NCBI RefSeq assembly: GCF_001649575.2
Contig: NC_051448.1
Location: 20,754,537-20,818,536 of the forward strand
Length of the DNA: 64,000 nt
Source: Kryptolebias marmoratus
Lineage: Eukaryota; Chordata; Actinopteri; Cyprinodontiformes; Rivulidae
Direction: 5' to 3'
The stretch's first letter is position 1, and each line of letters begins with the position of its first letter. Of this stretch, positions 1 to 13,200 are shown piece after piece. The notes beneath the pieces were generated by a model, which did no database searches, was not told the DNA's origin, and saw only the letters and a list, made by a program, of their open reading frames with translations. Both the position numbers and the translations under genes were made by a program.

Positions 1-328
1 AATTGTGCACTTGACAAAGTCTTGAAGTATTATTTCATCTCAACTGAATTAATTTTCTACCTGTTCATTAATGTTGGATTTGTGAGCGATATATAGGTTT
101 TTCCCACCTCCCTAAAACAATTGAAACATAATTATTTTTTTGTTTGTTTTAAATGATTTTTATTAATTTAACTTTATTTATCTATGAATTTTTATTTCTT
201 TTGTTAGAAAATGTGTTGTACATTGCGCCTGTTTCCTGGATTGTGCTGTGTATATTTCAGTTGTATATACAGTATCTACATTCAACACAATATTTATGTT
301 GTTACCTATAGAGGACCAAAAGAGACAT
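1..328. other. unassigned AT-rich DNA
   Basis: AT-rich sequence with no open frame, splice-bounded exon or repeat that I can recognise. It ends at the terminal repeat of the element starting at 329. Confidence 0.5.
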
Positions 329-881
329 AATCAAAAATAAAAGCAGAAAAATATATATTTCGCTTTTGCCTTTACCTTACACATGCGTTTCATCAAGTAA
401 TGTTTATATTTTTCTTTACTGTACTGCGCACAGGTGTGAGCAGTATTAAAGCGCGCCTCCTCTGCGCTCTGGGGGTTTCGAAAGGGAAACTATAAATAGT
501 CATTACTGACTGTGTTGCTGTCAGCTAAGCTGACAACATACCCTAACTCTTCTGCAGCTGTCTGAGACATTTCCGCTAGACTTCACTTCCTCTCAAATGA
601 GGCATTCTCCTGTAATGGCCGAGAGCGCAGGCATGAACAATCAATCTGCACATGGATCCTGGTCCTTCCTGGTTATTGACCAATAGGAGAGGAGCTGGAC
701 CAAGAAGACAGCTTCCTCATTTGCATACTGAGGCAGAAATGCACACAGTGATTAAAGAGGAGGAGAAAATGTGTAAGGAAAAGGCAAAAACAAAATATAA
801 ACATTACTTGATGAAAGGCATGTGTAAGGAAAAGGAAAAGGCAAAAGCAAAATATATATATTTCTGCTTTTATTTTTGATT
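329..881. mobile_element. foldback MITE with ~85-base inverted terminal repeats
   Basis: The left end (329-411) begins AATCAAAAATAAAAGCAGAA, and the right end (about 793-881) is its reverse complement over roughly 85 bases with few mismatches. The interior (about 430-760) is GC-richer and has no transposase-like frame. The 75-residue frame at 652-879 runs into the right repeat and is not a gene. This is a non-autonomous DNA element. The superfamily is not clear because no convincing target duplication is visible. Confidence 0.75.
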
Positions 882-904
882 ATTGCGCTTGCGGTCCTCC
901 ATAG

Positions 905-1440
905 TTACCTTCGCCAAAGAGGTTATGTTTTCAGTAGTGTTTGTCTGACTGTGCTCAAGATTTCTCAAACAGTTAAGAATAGATTTTTATGACATTTTCA
1001 GATTTTTTTTGTGCCGATCTGGTCAAATGTCAAGGTTACAGATGATCCTTTGCTTTAACTTTGCAATCGTGTAACGTAAGAATGTCAAACTGCACAGATA
1101 GAGACCTCGTGGGTCAAGGATGATGCCTATTGATTTTAAGGTCACAGGGTCAAAGGTCAAGGTCAGAAAACCTTTTTTATATGCCAGCAGGTGACTCCTT
1201 TGTCTCCACAAAGCAGGATGTTTTTTATTATCTTCATTTGTTTGTCTGTCTGTTACCAAGATTACATGAAAACTAATGAACAAGTTTGGATGAAATTTTC
1301 AAGAAAAGTTGAGGTTGTCACAAAAAAAGCCAACCCAATTGATTACATTTTGATTGTGAGCCAGATCATGATCCAGATCGCATTACTTTTTATTGACGTT
1401 ATGGCCTTGGTGGAGGTTTGTGCTCTCTGAATGCTTCAAG
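905..1440. repeat. interspersed repeat, family not assigned
   Basis: The stretch opens with a CCAAAGAGGTTATGTTTTC motif and closes with CCTTGGTGGAGGTTTGTGCTCTC, a pair I associate with a widespread dispersed repeat of aquatic animals. The short frames on both strands look like chance. Family assignment needs a repeat-library comparison. Confidence 0.4.
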
Positions 1441-2544
1441 TTGTGACAAAGTTTGTCATGTGGGAATCCTAAGGATGTTGTGAATTTTATGAATTTTGAA
1501 AGGTCAGTATACAGGTAGATATCCAAAGGGGTTGACATGTATGCTTCATTTCTTTTTCTGAATTCAAGGGGCATTTGAACACAATGTTTTCTCATGAGTT
1601 TGAGCATTCATGGTTTAAATCAGAGGAATGAAACTTAAGTACATTCAGACTCATACAACGTAACATATAACACACTGATTGAAACAACCTCAATCCCATG
1701 TAAACTGTAAAATGTCTTCTATTTTTTCCACATGTACATGGAAAACATTCATCAGTGACTGCACGCTAGCAAGGTGTACATACAGTTAAAAGCATGCATA
1801 TGAAATGCATGTGAATTGTCTAAGGACCACTACCATGCCAGCCGTATGGGATGGCCTCATTTGTATGATGCCAAGATCAATCACATTCTCGTACACCATT
1901 CCTGAAATGCTCTGTCGATGCACAGCGACTCATTTCTTGACATCCACTTTGATATCAGAGCACTTTTTTTTTCAGGCAAGGACCGGAATTCTGATCCTGC
2001 AACAGCACTTACTTCCTTCTGCCATTCCATCTGTTTCCTTTTATTACCAACCCTGGACGAATAACTACTAAATAAAATGTTAATGCTTGCCTTCACCTCT
2101 AACAGTAGTACGTCTATTTCATATTCAGTGAAAATCTTTATTTTTGGCGTTGCTCAATGCCTTTGCCATGGTTATTTGGACACCAGGTGAAGGCCTGTCA
2201 TGTATTTTTTTACTAATTTGCTTACTTGTTTATGGGAGGGGACAGGGCAGTCCAAGTGGTACATACAGCTTTGCTTTATTCTACGTATATTGGGTGCAGA
2301 AATCTGCATGTGCACGGTTTCATAAATCTGAATATTTTTGTGCATTTACACTTTAAGAATTCTATCTATACACCAACTTTCAGTTTGAAAGCTTCCCACA
2401 TTACTCATCTCCCAGGTTATTCATCCTAAAACCTCAGAGTGGAGAGACAAAAGGGGCTTGTAGCTCCCTGGAGATGCATGGCTCTTAAAAGCAACCTGCG
2501 TCCCCCTGGGGAAGTGGGAGATTTGACGATATAGAGGTTGTCCT
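1441..2544. other. unassigned intergenic DNA
   Basis: Several 65-90 codon frames occur here on both strands, but none shows a recognisable domain, splice context or similarity to the adhesion GPCR exons elsewhere in the window. In particular I could not find the GAIN or seven-transmembrane exons that should follow the receptor copy at 4751-20004. Confidence 0.45.
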
Positions 2545-2831
2545 TGGGAGAGTCAAAGATAGACAAAATTAAAAAATGAGATCATCAGAGGTACAACACA
2601 AATTGAAGGGCTGGGAGATAAAGTTAGAGAGGTCAGATTGAGACGGTTTGGACTCGTGCCGAGGAGGGATAGTGAGTATATTGATACATAAATAATAGTA
2701 TATTGGTAAATAAAATATGTTAGAGATGGAGCTACCAGGGAAAAGACAGAGGAAGGCAAAGGAGGAGATATATGGATGCAGTTAGAGTTGACACTGAGGT
2801 ATTTGGAGTGAGGACAGAAGATGCAGAAGAC

Positions 2832-4195
2832 TATGGGGCGCCGTTTGTAAAGCAACGTGTGCTCAAAATTCATGCCTAAATTTTGTCACATTTAGCTTCA
2901 AACACTGTTTAAAAATGTAGTGTGGATTTTCTGATGTCACCTTTTACAACATTTAGCTAGTTAAATGTAATTGTTACAGCTACCTGCTAAATATAAATCT
3001 AAATGCTAAATGTTAAATCTAAATATTATATGTTATATCTAAATGTTATATGTTAAATCTAAATGTTATATGTTAAATCTAAATCCTAAATGTTATATCT
3101 AAATCTAAATGTTGAAACTAAATGTTTAGCTAATATGCAAATTTTTAATCCCTGAAACAGGAAGTACCAAAATTAAAGCTTGACACTAGGCTGAAGTTTG
3201 TTGAAATACTTTAGTAAACTAAACATTTTACAGTTAAATATTACGTAATATCGGTGTTTATCTTCCACTCATTGGTAAAGCTAGCGGGAGTTTTTATAAC
3301 AATGTGCCAGGAGTCAGGCGTTCTCCCCCGGTGTACGGAACGTGAAACGCTCGGCCAGCTGACAGCTGGAGAGCGGAGCAGGCATGTCCGAAAGTGTCAA
3401 AACAATATTGTAATAAGGTCATGTACTGATGAACCGAGCAGATATTTGAGACTTTCAAAGCCANNNNNNNNNNNNNNNNNNNNNNNNNNNNNNNNNNNNN
3501 NNNNNNNNNNNNNNNNNNNNNNNNNNNNNNNNNNNNNNNNNNNNNNNNNNNNNNNNNNNNNNNNNNNNNNNNNNNNNNNNNNNNNNNNNNNNNNNNNNNN
3601 NNNNNNNNNNNNNNNNNNNNNNNNNNNNNNNNNNNNNNNNNNNNNNNNNNNNNNNNNNNNNNNNNNNNNNNNNNNNNNNNNNNNNNNNNNNNNNNNNNNN
3701 NNNNNNNNGGGTACCCAGCATCTAGCGCTAGCGGCGGCTGCTAGCGGGCGGCTGCTAGCTCACCATATCCCATAATTCATTGCGGGTCCAAACGAGGCTT
3801 TTAAGCAAAGCGGCAATGGTGGTGAAGAGCGACAAATTATTTTGCATTTAGTTTCAACATTTAGATTTAGATATAACATTTAGCATTTAGATTAAACATA
3901 TAACATTTAGATATAACATATAACATTTAGATATAACATTTAACATTTAGATAAAACATTTAACATTTAGATTTAACATATAATTTTTAGATTTAACATA
4001 TAATATTTAGATTGAACATTTAGCATTTAGATTTATATTTAGCATTTAGCTGTAACAATTACATGTAACTAGCTAAATGTTGTAAAAAGTGACATCAGAA
4101 AATCAACACTACATTTTTAAACAGTGTTTGAAGCTAAATGTGACAAAATTTAGGCATGAATTTTGAGCACAAGCTCCTTTACAAATGGCGCCCCA
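2832..4195. mobile_element. long foldback DNA element with ATTTAG-rich arms
   Basis: The ends are mirror images: left TATGGGGCGCC then TTTGTAAAG, right CTTTACAAATGGCGCCCCA. The inverted match continues for about 110 bases (2834-2945 with 4088-4195) and then into arms made of repeated TAAATCTAAATGTTA-type units (about 2986-3135 and 3840-4070). The flanks share AGAAGA directly outside both ends, with two transitions in a possible 8-base duplication. The centre has a GC-rich part and an assembly gap. No transposase is visible, so this is non-autonomous. Confidence 0.8.
3464..3708. other. assembly gap (245 N)
   Basis: This is a run of undetermined bases inside the loop of the foldback element. 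Hairpin-forming arms on both sides may have blocked assembly. Apparent frames running through it are meaningless. Confidence 0.98.
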
Positions 4196-4750
4196 TAGAA
4201 GATAGAGTTAGGTGGAGAAGGATCAACTTCTGTGGTGACCCCTGAAAAAGGAACTGCTGAAAGAAAACAAATAAATTGATTCTTCTAAAAATCCAGCTAC
4301 AAATGCCTTTCTAAAGTTGGAGGGTGCATATTTCTCAATTTCAGTTGATTGCACATGTAAATATGGCTGGTGTTTTGTAAGGGTGGTTGATTTGCATTTT
4401 TATCTTTAGTTCAAATTTTAATTGTTTTTGTAAAAAACATTAAGTGATCTGTGTAGCTATGTAGTTATTGTTAAACAGATTTTAGATTTCACATTTACAA
4501 TACAGGAAATAAATTGAATTTTATTTTGACGAAACTACACTACAAGTTACATTACATCACGTTTTAATTTTCATCATCCATTTTGTAGAACTATCATTAG
4601 ATTTTGGTTATGGTAAATTATGCTGTGCTAGTTAATAATATTACTGAGTAATTGGTAAATTTTAAGGAACAATAAATATTACAAAAAGGGTACAAACAAC
4701 TACCATTACTTTTGAAATTGGTGTCAGGAATGCCAGAAAAACTAGGCTAC

Positions 4751-7196
4751 CTCAGACTGAGTGAGCAGCTGGTGAACAACTTTTAGGACACAGTTGTCTT
4801 GTATATCTCCATAGCTGTGATCTTTCATGCAAACTGCTGTCTTATTTCCTTCCTCATCATCATCACAGGGCACCACAGCCATATCACCTTGCAAAGCATT
4901 ACCAAATGTTTCATTTGAACAATGATGACCTAAAAGAAACATGATTTTCCAATTAATTTATAACTAGATAAAATGTGTATTGTTTGTACAAAATGCAGTT
5001 TTTAGTAGATTTATTACTTACCCTTTGACGTTACTACCAGAGTGATTTTTTTGTGGAAATTTGTGTTGTTTTCTACCTGACAGATGATACTTTCGTTCCT
5101 ATCTGAGCAGGGATCAGAGACTGAATAGTTATAGTTGATTGTCTGACCTGTATTTCAAAAATGTTGAATTAGTGCAGTTTAATAATTTTATTCACAAAGT
5201 AAAGTTTTTGTATTGTATCTCACACATATGTTAAAGTAACTTTTAACATTTTTTTCTGTCCATAGACTTCCTTTTTTATTTTATGCTTACCTGTATCATT
5301 TGAGATATTAAATTTAACCTTGTAAGGACTGTTTACAGAGCACTGAAGTGTCACATTAGAATTACATTTCACTGTTGTTCTGATTGGGTTCACATAAATG
5401 AAAGGTTCTGGTTTGGAATTTATGTTTCTGCTTTGTTTGAAGGTTGAACCGTCTGCCCGTTTTAGTTTGCATGCATATGTTGCTGAAAAAAAAAGGCACA
5501 GGCACAAAAATATAAAACTCTGAAACCTAAAATTCAAACTTCTTGACCAAATCAGCGAACATGCATTCTCTACATGATTCAGTCACCGTTGATAATGCTT
5601 GCAAAATGGAAATGTGTCTCTGGCATCATTTTCATTTTCTGCCTTCATGGAATAGAGTACTTATTGTATCCATCTTTACTCTGGTGCAGACCCCATTATA
5701 GGCTTTAGTAATTATTCCAGCAGCAGATGGTTTACATCCACATGGTCCCTAAAATTCAGATCCCTCAGAACACAGTCCACCTATCTTCTCTTCACACGTT
5801 ATAACCCACCATTATAGGTGCTATCCTTTGGGGACAGAATGGTCCAAGACGTCAATCCTCATTCTCTGAGATTTCTCAGCAGTAGTAAAAATTGTGAGCA
5901 AAGGTTGCTCTTGTTACCCTAGAATCATGAATTTGGTTGGTAGACTCACTCTAATCTTGGTACAACAGTTTCTCCTCAACACCAAATATGTCCCTGAACA
6001 CCTTTGCTGATGCCTTGTCTTACTTCTCTTTTCAGAAATTCACTCTTGTCTCTAGAGTTTGAAACTAACCTAACACCAGTCGTTTTCTTGTCTGCACCTG
6101 ATCTAGCTGATCGATCTTTCTATTGCTTCAAAGGAAGCCATCCTTAATAGCCTCACACTTCAAACACTGTCCACTTACCAGACTGGCTGGAACTGCTTCA
6201 AGACTTATGCAGTGCTCCAAGTATACTTTCCTTAAATGGATATCAAATCCATCTGTCACTATATTTTTTATACTAATTCCATCCTAAAATAAAATACATT
6301 CACCATCCAGACCTACTGGTATCAACTACTTTAAACTGGTTACTGGCATTCACTGTCCATTTATTTCTCAATGCCACATGTCCATGTTTGTCAAAGGGAT
6401 GCAAAGAGCTTCAATCAAACCCTGCTGTTCACATTAGATCTCCTTAGTTGTTGCATCTTTACCTTGTGCTCTGGCTATCTTTTTTCCCTCTGTCAACCTC
6501 ACATTAGAATCCATGTAACTACTGGCCTTGTTTGGCTCTGAGTTTGCATCAGCAATGTCAAATGTCTTTTAAACATTTTAAGGCCTACACAAGTCTCACT
6601 AATATTCACTCTAGACAAGTAAACATAACCAATAGGGAATCTTTTTTTCCATTCATACCATCTGTCTAAACTCATTCCTCAGCTCTTATGAGCATTTTTT
6701 TTCAAGCCAACTTAAAAAAAGTATCTTTGACTTTTCAAATTACATTGACTGCTTTTCCATTTCTTTTGTAATGATTAGTCAAGATAAACCATTGGTGTGA
6801 TTGCAATATTTTTGTGTTCTAACACAAATATTCACAGCCACATTGTTATAACAACTTAGTGGAATAAGAAAACATCTTGGCATTACTTGTAATTTGGGAA
6901 CGTTACTGTTGGCTACAATGTACAAGATTTATTTCTTACCGTCATTTAATGAAACAAAATTTGGCACAGATAATATTGATGTTCCAGTGGAAGTATTTTC
7001 TTTTTTTATAACAATGCCATTATTTGTCCACTCTACATACAAGGTTGTAGTAAAATTTAGATCATTTGGTGGAGGGCCACATGTGACAGCCACGTTTTCC
7101 CCAGGAAATATTTCTGTTGGATTCACCTGTAATTCTGTCTCACCTTCATATGACACAAAGAACAGAGAATGATTATACAATTGTCTTTACATACAG

Positions 7197-7242
<46 letters not shown>

Positions 7243-10200
7243 GGACAACATAAATACGACAATCAAAACATGCCACAAATTTTGTAGGATTTTCCTTACT
7301 CTCAAATTCCCATGGGTACAGTTTTCCCACTTCTTTTAATATTCCATTTTTTACTTTTTCAATTTGTGTGTCATTAACAGGAGCACTGAGAGTATATTCA
7401 GCAATGGTACTTCCACTCCTGTAATACAAAGTAAATCTCAAATAACATCTAGCCACAAAAAGGGATAATGGGTTATACTGAGCAATATAAAAGGACATTC
7501 TCCATACATTTGGTAAAAAAACAGGTTGATCAACAAATGTTTTAAACAGTTTACAGTCAATATTCCAAAGGAGTAAGCAACTAAAAAACACTAAGTCGAA
7601 GTATACATATTTGGATATGGTGCATATTAAAGTGTGAGTCAAGTAAATTTGTATTGCATCTGTTTAGACACCCTGATGCTTTTCCATAAAACTCCACTTT
7701 AATAATCTTACCAAGTTGACATTACTTGGTAAGATTGACAGCACAAAATGACATTATTCTTATATAAAGGAGTGTTGAAATATGTGCCATCTTTTTAACA
7801 GAAGATCTGCAGAGTGACTAGGGGAAAAATGAATATCTTCACAGAGGCTTTGTGTCTAAATAATTAATTACCTGGGTCACTAAGAAAACAATGCAAGCAA
7901 TTATTTCCAACAAGATAAATAAATAAATGAAAGGTTGACATATTTAGTGTTAATAAGTAAAAGTAAAGTAAGTAAAAAAAAATTAGTCTGAACTACTTGT
8001 GCAACAACCAAAAAATTTTAAAAATGATTGCATAAACCCTTTTTATTTTAGCTTTATAGTGTAAATTGTACCAAAAAATATTATTGTCCACCCTGTCACC
8101 CCCCCCCACACACACACACACACACACACAAGCACACACTTACACAATCATTTAAAAATAGTTTGCATGGAGATGATAACAGTCAAACCAGGAATAATAT
8201 AACTTTTAGTGCATTTGGTTCAACAGGACTGATAAAACTGAAAGAGAGAGGCAGGGGAAAAATTTAGGACTTACAGTCTTTTTAATGGAGATGTAAAAAC
8301 TACTATTCTTATCATTGTATGAGTCATCAAAATCCTTGATTATTGTAAGATTCCCTTCAGTTAAATGTTCTGTCACATTTGGTGGTTTGGGTTCTGAAAA
8401 AGCAACAGAAAAAAACTTGGCAAGAAAAACGAAACATAAAACAAGCTGTGCAGCCTCATGAAGCAATGAAGCTTTCCAACACTTTGCTTTGCAAAAAGGT
8501 TCATTACTCGATGCTTCATTCATAACTCACTAGTGACATCTGCTGGTGAAACTGTAACAGCTTTGTCACTCAGTTGGATCATACTTTCAAAAATTTGTAA
8601 ATACAATATTGTCACAAAGTTTTCATCAAACTCATGTTTAGTAACAGGAGAATCAATTATATCATATTTAATTGTCATGTTTTAATTATTAAAATGATTT
8701 GTAGCCAATCTAATCCTTGACCATCAGTGGTTGTGTTGGGTTTTCTTTTATGTCATGGACTTATTTGACAATGAAGATCATCATCTCTTTCTGGGAGTTC
8801 TAGTTCTGGTTTTTAATATTACAAAAATGTATATCCCAGATATGAGAGGTTTTTCTCTTTTTTGATAGCTCCATTTCAACCACTGCTGATGAAAACTGCT
8901 CTGCTGATGCGCTACCAAACCAGCTACTACAACCCACAAAGCAACAGGGTTCAAAGCGCTTTTATTTTGAAAAACGATACGCAAAATGACGTGGCAAATG
9001 TAATGCGAGGCCTCGTTTGTTGTTGATCACAAGATTTTGCTCAATATGACACAAGCTCCGAAGTGGGGCTTCATCGGACACGCCCCCGTTTTTACTCGGT
9101 ACACGCCTCGAAGCCTGGCTTCAGATGTCCCATCACTAGTTCTAGTGTCCACCTAAGGAGGCTGGCACAAACACATTCAACACTAATATGTCATATAGGT
9201 ACAACTCAATAAAAGTCTATTTATTTTAGTCATTTAAGTGCAATAAGTGAAACATGTATTACCATGCCGGATTGCTGCAGTAATTTAGGACCAAGTATTG
9301 CGTAAATATACTGTACGGTGCATTTTTTTGGTTGAGTCAATTTTTTTTTTTTTGGTTGAGTCTATTTTTTTTTTGGTTGAGTCTATTTTTTTTGGTTGAA
9401 CTCGTTTTCTTGCTTATACAACTTTATTTGATTTGGGGAAGCTTACATGAACATTCTGGGCGGGGATTAAGGACGAGCAATGTAAGACGTCTCCCTATTG
9501 GTTAACGCTGACTGAAGCGACAGACCCTGAGTACGGAAGCGCATTGCTATCACGCAGGAAAAAAAAAATTCAAACGCTATCACGTTAAAACGTGATACAT
9601 ATGTTGTTAAAACGTGATAATTATCTTGTTAAAACGTGATACGTATCTTGTTAAAACGTGATAATTTTATGTCCAGGAAGTGGCGGTATTATGCTAGGCT
9701 AGTACAGTGGCTAACAGGAATTGGTCAGGTTTCCCTTCATGTTTGGCCTACNNNNNNNNNNNNNNNNNNNNNNNNNNNNNNNNNNNNNNNNNNNNNNNNN
9801 NNNNNNNNNNNNNNNNNNNNNNNNNNNNNNNNNNNNNNNNNNNNNNNNNNNNNNNNNNNNNNNNNNNNNNNNNNNNNNNNNNNNNNNNNNNNNNNNNNNN
9901 NNNNNNNNNNNNNNNNATTCTTCAAAATAAAAGACTTCCTCTCTCCAAAATAAATCATAAATAAAGCTTTGAATTTAATTATTTTTCACGTCACTTTTTT
10001 GTAATTATGTACAATGATTATTATTATTCACAGAATTTAACTTGATTGTACATTATTACAAAAAGGTGACGTGAAAAAGTCTTTTATTTTGAAGAATTCT
10101 TAACAGGATCTAGTTTTGTCTTTTGCCGCTATCTAGCCTTCTGTTGATTTCGGTTGCTTGGTTACGAACAGCCGTTGCCGTTATTCACCTACTGAACAGA

Positions 10201-13200
10201 AAATGTTCAGCAAATACAGCTGAGCCTCCGTTATAATCGCTTTTTAGCCATTTCCCAAATCAGAAGCTACAATCGGAAGCCAACTTCAGCGTCAATCCAG
10301 ACAGTCGCTTCAGTCAGCGTTAACCAATAGGGAGACGTCTTACATCGCTCGTCCTTAATCCCCGCCCAGAATGTTCATGTAAGCTTCCCCAAAACAAATA
10401 AAGTTGTATAAGCAAGAAAACGAGTTCAACCAAAAAAAAAAATAGACTCAACCAAAAAAAAGTTTCAATCAAAAAATGAGTGACTTCAATCAAAAAAAAA
10501 AATCTTTAAATAAATTTTTGTTTCGTAAAAAAATATTTTTATGATTAAAAAGTTTTTAAGATGTTTTTTTGTTTGACATGATTTTTTTTTTGATTGAATA
10601 CTACTTTTTTTGTTTGACATGATTTTTTTTTTTGATTAATTGTGAAACAAATCTAACTCCATTGTGTTCTTTGTAAAAAAAATTAGGAACAAAGAAACAC
10701 AGAAAACTACCTCTGCAGATTCTTTGTTAAAATACAGTTCAAGTTTTTGTATGAAGAAGCTGGTGTTAAAAATGTACTCTGTTAAATCATTTTCTATTAA
10801 CTTCCTTGTGTTCATAATTGTGTTCATAATGGTAATTTGTTCATATAAATTTTACCATTTTGAGATAAATTTTTATTTTGAAATTTAGCTAAGCTGGAAA
10901 TGAGGTATTGGTACCTTCATTTTGATACTCTGCACTCTGAAGGTAAGTTGTTTTGAAACGTTGTAACCACTCTGACCATTTCCTTAGTAAATCTTGCTTT
11001 TTGAGTTTAAAACCTTTTGGGAAAACATACAGTAATATTTATGCAATGTTTCTGTGTTATCTATTTGTTGTTTTGACTGCAAATATACGTTTTATAGAGG
11101 TTTATTTCCCCCTTTGTAAAATGACTTGGCACCATTTTCAGTCTAGTGTGCCCCTTTGTGGTCAGTGACTGTAATAGCTGTAATTTCACATTTATTTTTG
11201 TACATGTAACAGTCTTATTTTTTCTGCCAGGTGTGCAGTAAACAGAAGACATCTTCTGTATTGATATTTCCTGCAGGTATTTGTACTATATAGCCTTTTA
11301 AACGTTTCTCCAGTCATGTGAAACACTGTTACTAGTCCTTTACTTTTTTCTAGAAAATTTATCCAACATAGAGTTTTGCATTTTTCATTGTTCAAAAGCT
11401 TAACACAGAAAGTAAATATTTTTCTTCAAGCCTACAGCAAAATATCATTATCCTCTTAATATACAACAAAAATAGTTCATTAAAAGTGCAACAGTGCCAT
11501 CTATTTAGCCATCTTGAACTGTCTGTTTATCAGTGTAATGTTAGACACTGTGAGACTCACTTTGCCAATGTGCACCATGAGGAAGACAGGAGTGCAGAGA
11601 ACAGAGGACAAATGACTCATATACATCATGTCTTCTGCAGAAGAACAAGTAAACTGTAAGGAAACAGTATATTAATGCTCTTGTTGGCCTTGAAAACAAG
11701 CATTGTTACACTGAAACACATTCATTCCTAATTTGTCTCATAAATCACTCTTAGAGTCGGTATAAGAAATAATATATTGCTTAATCTTTAAATAAGAACT
11801 TCACTGTTTTTTTAAAATTCTCCATTGTTTATTTTGTGTAGGGTTCTTGAACCATAAACGGGTTTATTTTCAAAAATCATAAACAAACATAAACAACCTC
11901 TAAAGGCTTCTACAAAAGCACACTTATAGAATTTGTCTGAAGAAGCTGACACACACACACTCCGTCACTATTAGGACATACCGTTGTTTGATGTGGAAGG
12001 TGTCATTGTTGGTATTTCTGTGAAAATAAATAACAAAATGTAGTGGTGACAATGAAACAAGAAAATCAAATGTGTTCATTATCATAATCTATAGTGACAT
12101 GTTATAGAAAATGAACTTTCCAAAAGTCATTTAGCATAATCCTCTATCTTTCAATGTATGAAGATTTTTGTTAATATTACAGTCCATCGTAAGACACTGA
12201 AACACACATCAATCCCTAATATTTCATATCATTTGTTAATGAGGAAGATGTGGTTGTTTGTCCTGTTTTAATCACTGTGAAAACAAACAAACAAACTAAA
12301 AAACAACAGCAGCAAGGGTGTAACAACAAAAGTGTGCTTTTATTATAATTTATTATGATAGTTTTATAGTACAGCCAGTGTCAAAGTTTTCTGTCAATAA
12401 ATGGGTTCACTGCCAAAATAAAGAACAAACAAACCTGAACATCAAACTAGCTGTGCAGATTTTTTTTAATGTACAATGAAGAGTCTGAATGAAGAAGCTG
12501 AAACAAACAATCAACATCAATATGCCATACTGTTTGTTGGCGTGGAAGGTGTTGTTGTTGGCACTGTGAAGAAAAACAAGGAGTACATCAACAATAGTGA
12601 TATTGTACCAAAATACTAAATATTACTTTATTATGAAAGATGAACTGCACTGTTGTCATTTAGACAAATTCTACATGTATGAGAGCTGGTCAGTTACTGA
12701 CTCACTGGGGTTAATGATCTGAGTCCTTGATTTTAATCAATTCACAAGTCAGAGGTCTCAGTTAACCTGAATGTTACATGTCCTCTAGAAGACTGCCACT
12801 AATGTAGCTGCAATTAGTTGTTTTGCTGGAAAAACAGCTAAATCCCCAGAAATGCTGTGGACTAAGATGAGTCGTACTTTGAGTTGGGTAAAAATCTGAA
12901 CTGCGACTGACTGAAGTGAACCAGACCCCTTTAGTGAGTGATTTAGATTAACCCGAGTCCATAAAGTGAATCATATTGACCAGCTATACTGTTTACTTCC
13001 TTGTAACGATTTTTAAAATATTTGATACTGCAATCCTCTTAAGACACAGAGACACACAGATTCATCTGTAATATGTCATACCATGTGTTGTCAGGAAAGG
13101 TGAGGTTGTTGGACCTGTTATTTTTGGAAAAAAAATCAAAACTTATGATCAGCAATAGTTAAGATGTTTGTTTTCATTATTTATCACAGTAGAAAATTTT

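Larger units (their letters stand above)
2545..4280 (+). mobile_element. RTE-type LINE 3' end, split by a foldback element
   Basis: Bases 2545-2831 and 4196-4280 together read as the degenerate C-terminal end and short 3' tail of a common teleost RTE-like non-LTR retrotransposon. It is recognisable from the run encoding a GGTCAGATTGAGACGGTTTGG-like segment, GAGGAGGGATAGTGAGTAT, and the closing GTGACCCCTGAAAAAGGAAC. The foldback element at 2832-4195 interrupts it, so the LINE is the older layer. A second fragment of the same family lies at 42405-42605. Confidence 0.65.

Noticed and set aside
3254..3775. 173-codon frame and its antisense partner
   Set aside because: Mostly a run of undetermined bases inside a foldback element. 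The same holds for frames at 9636-9964 and 33000-33374.
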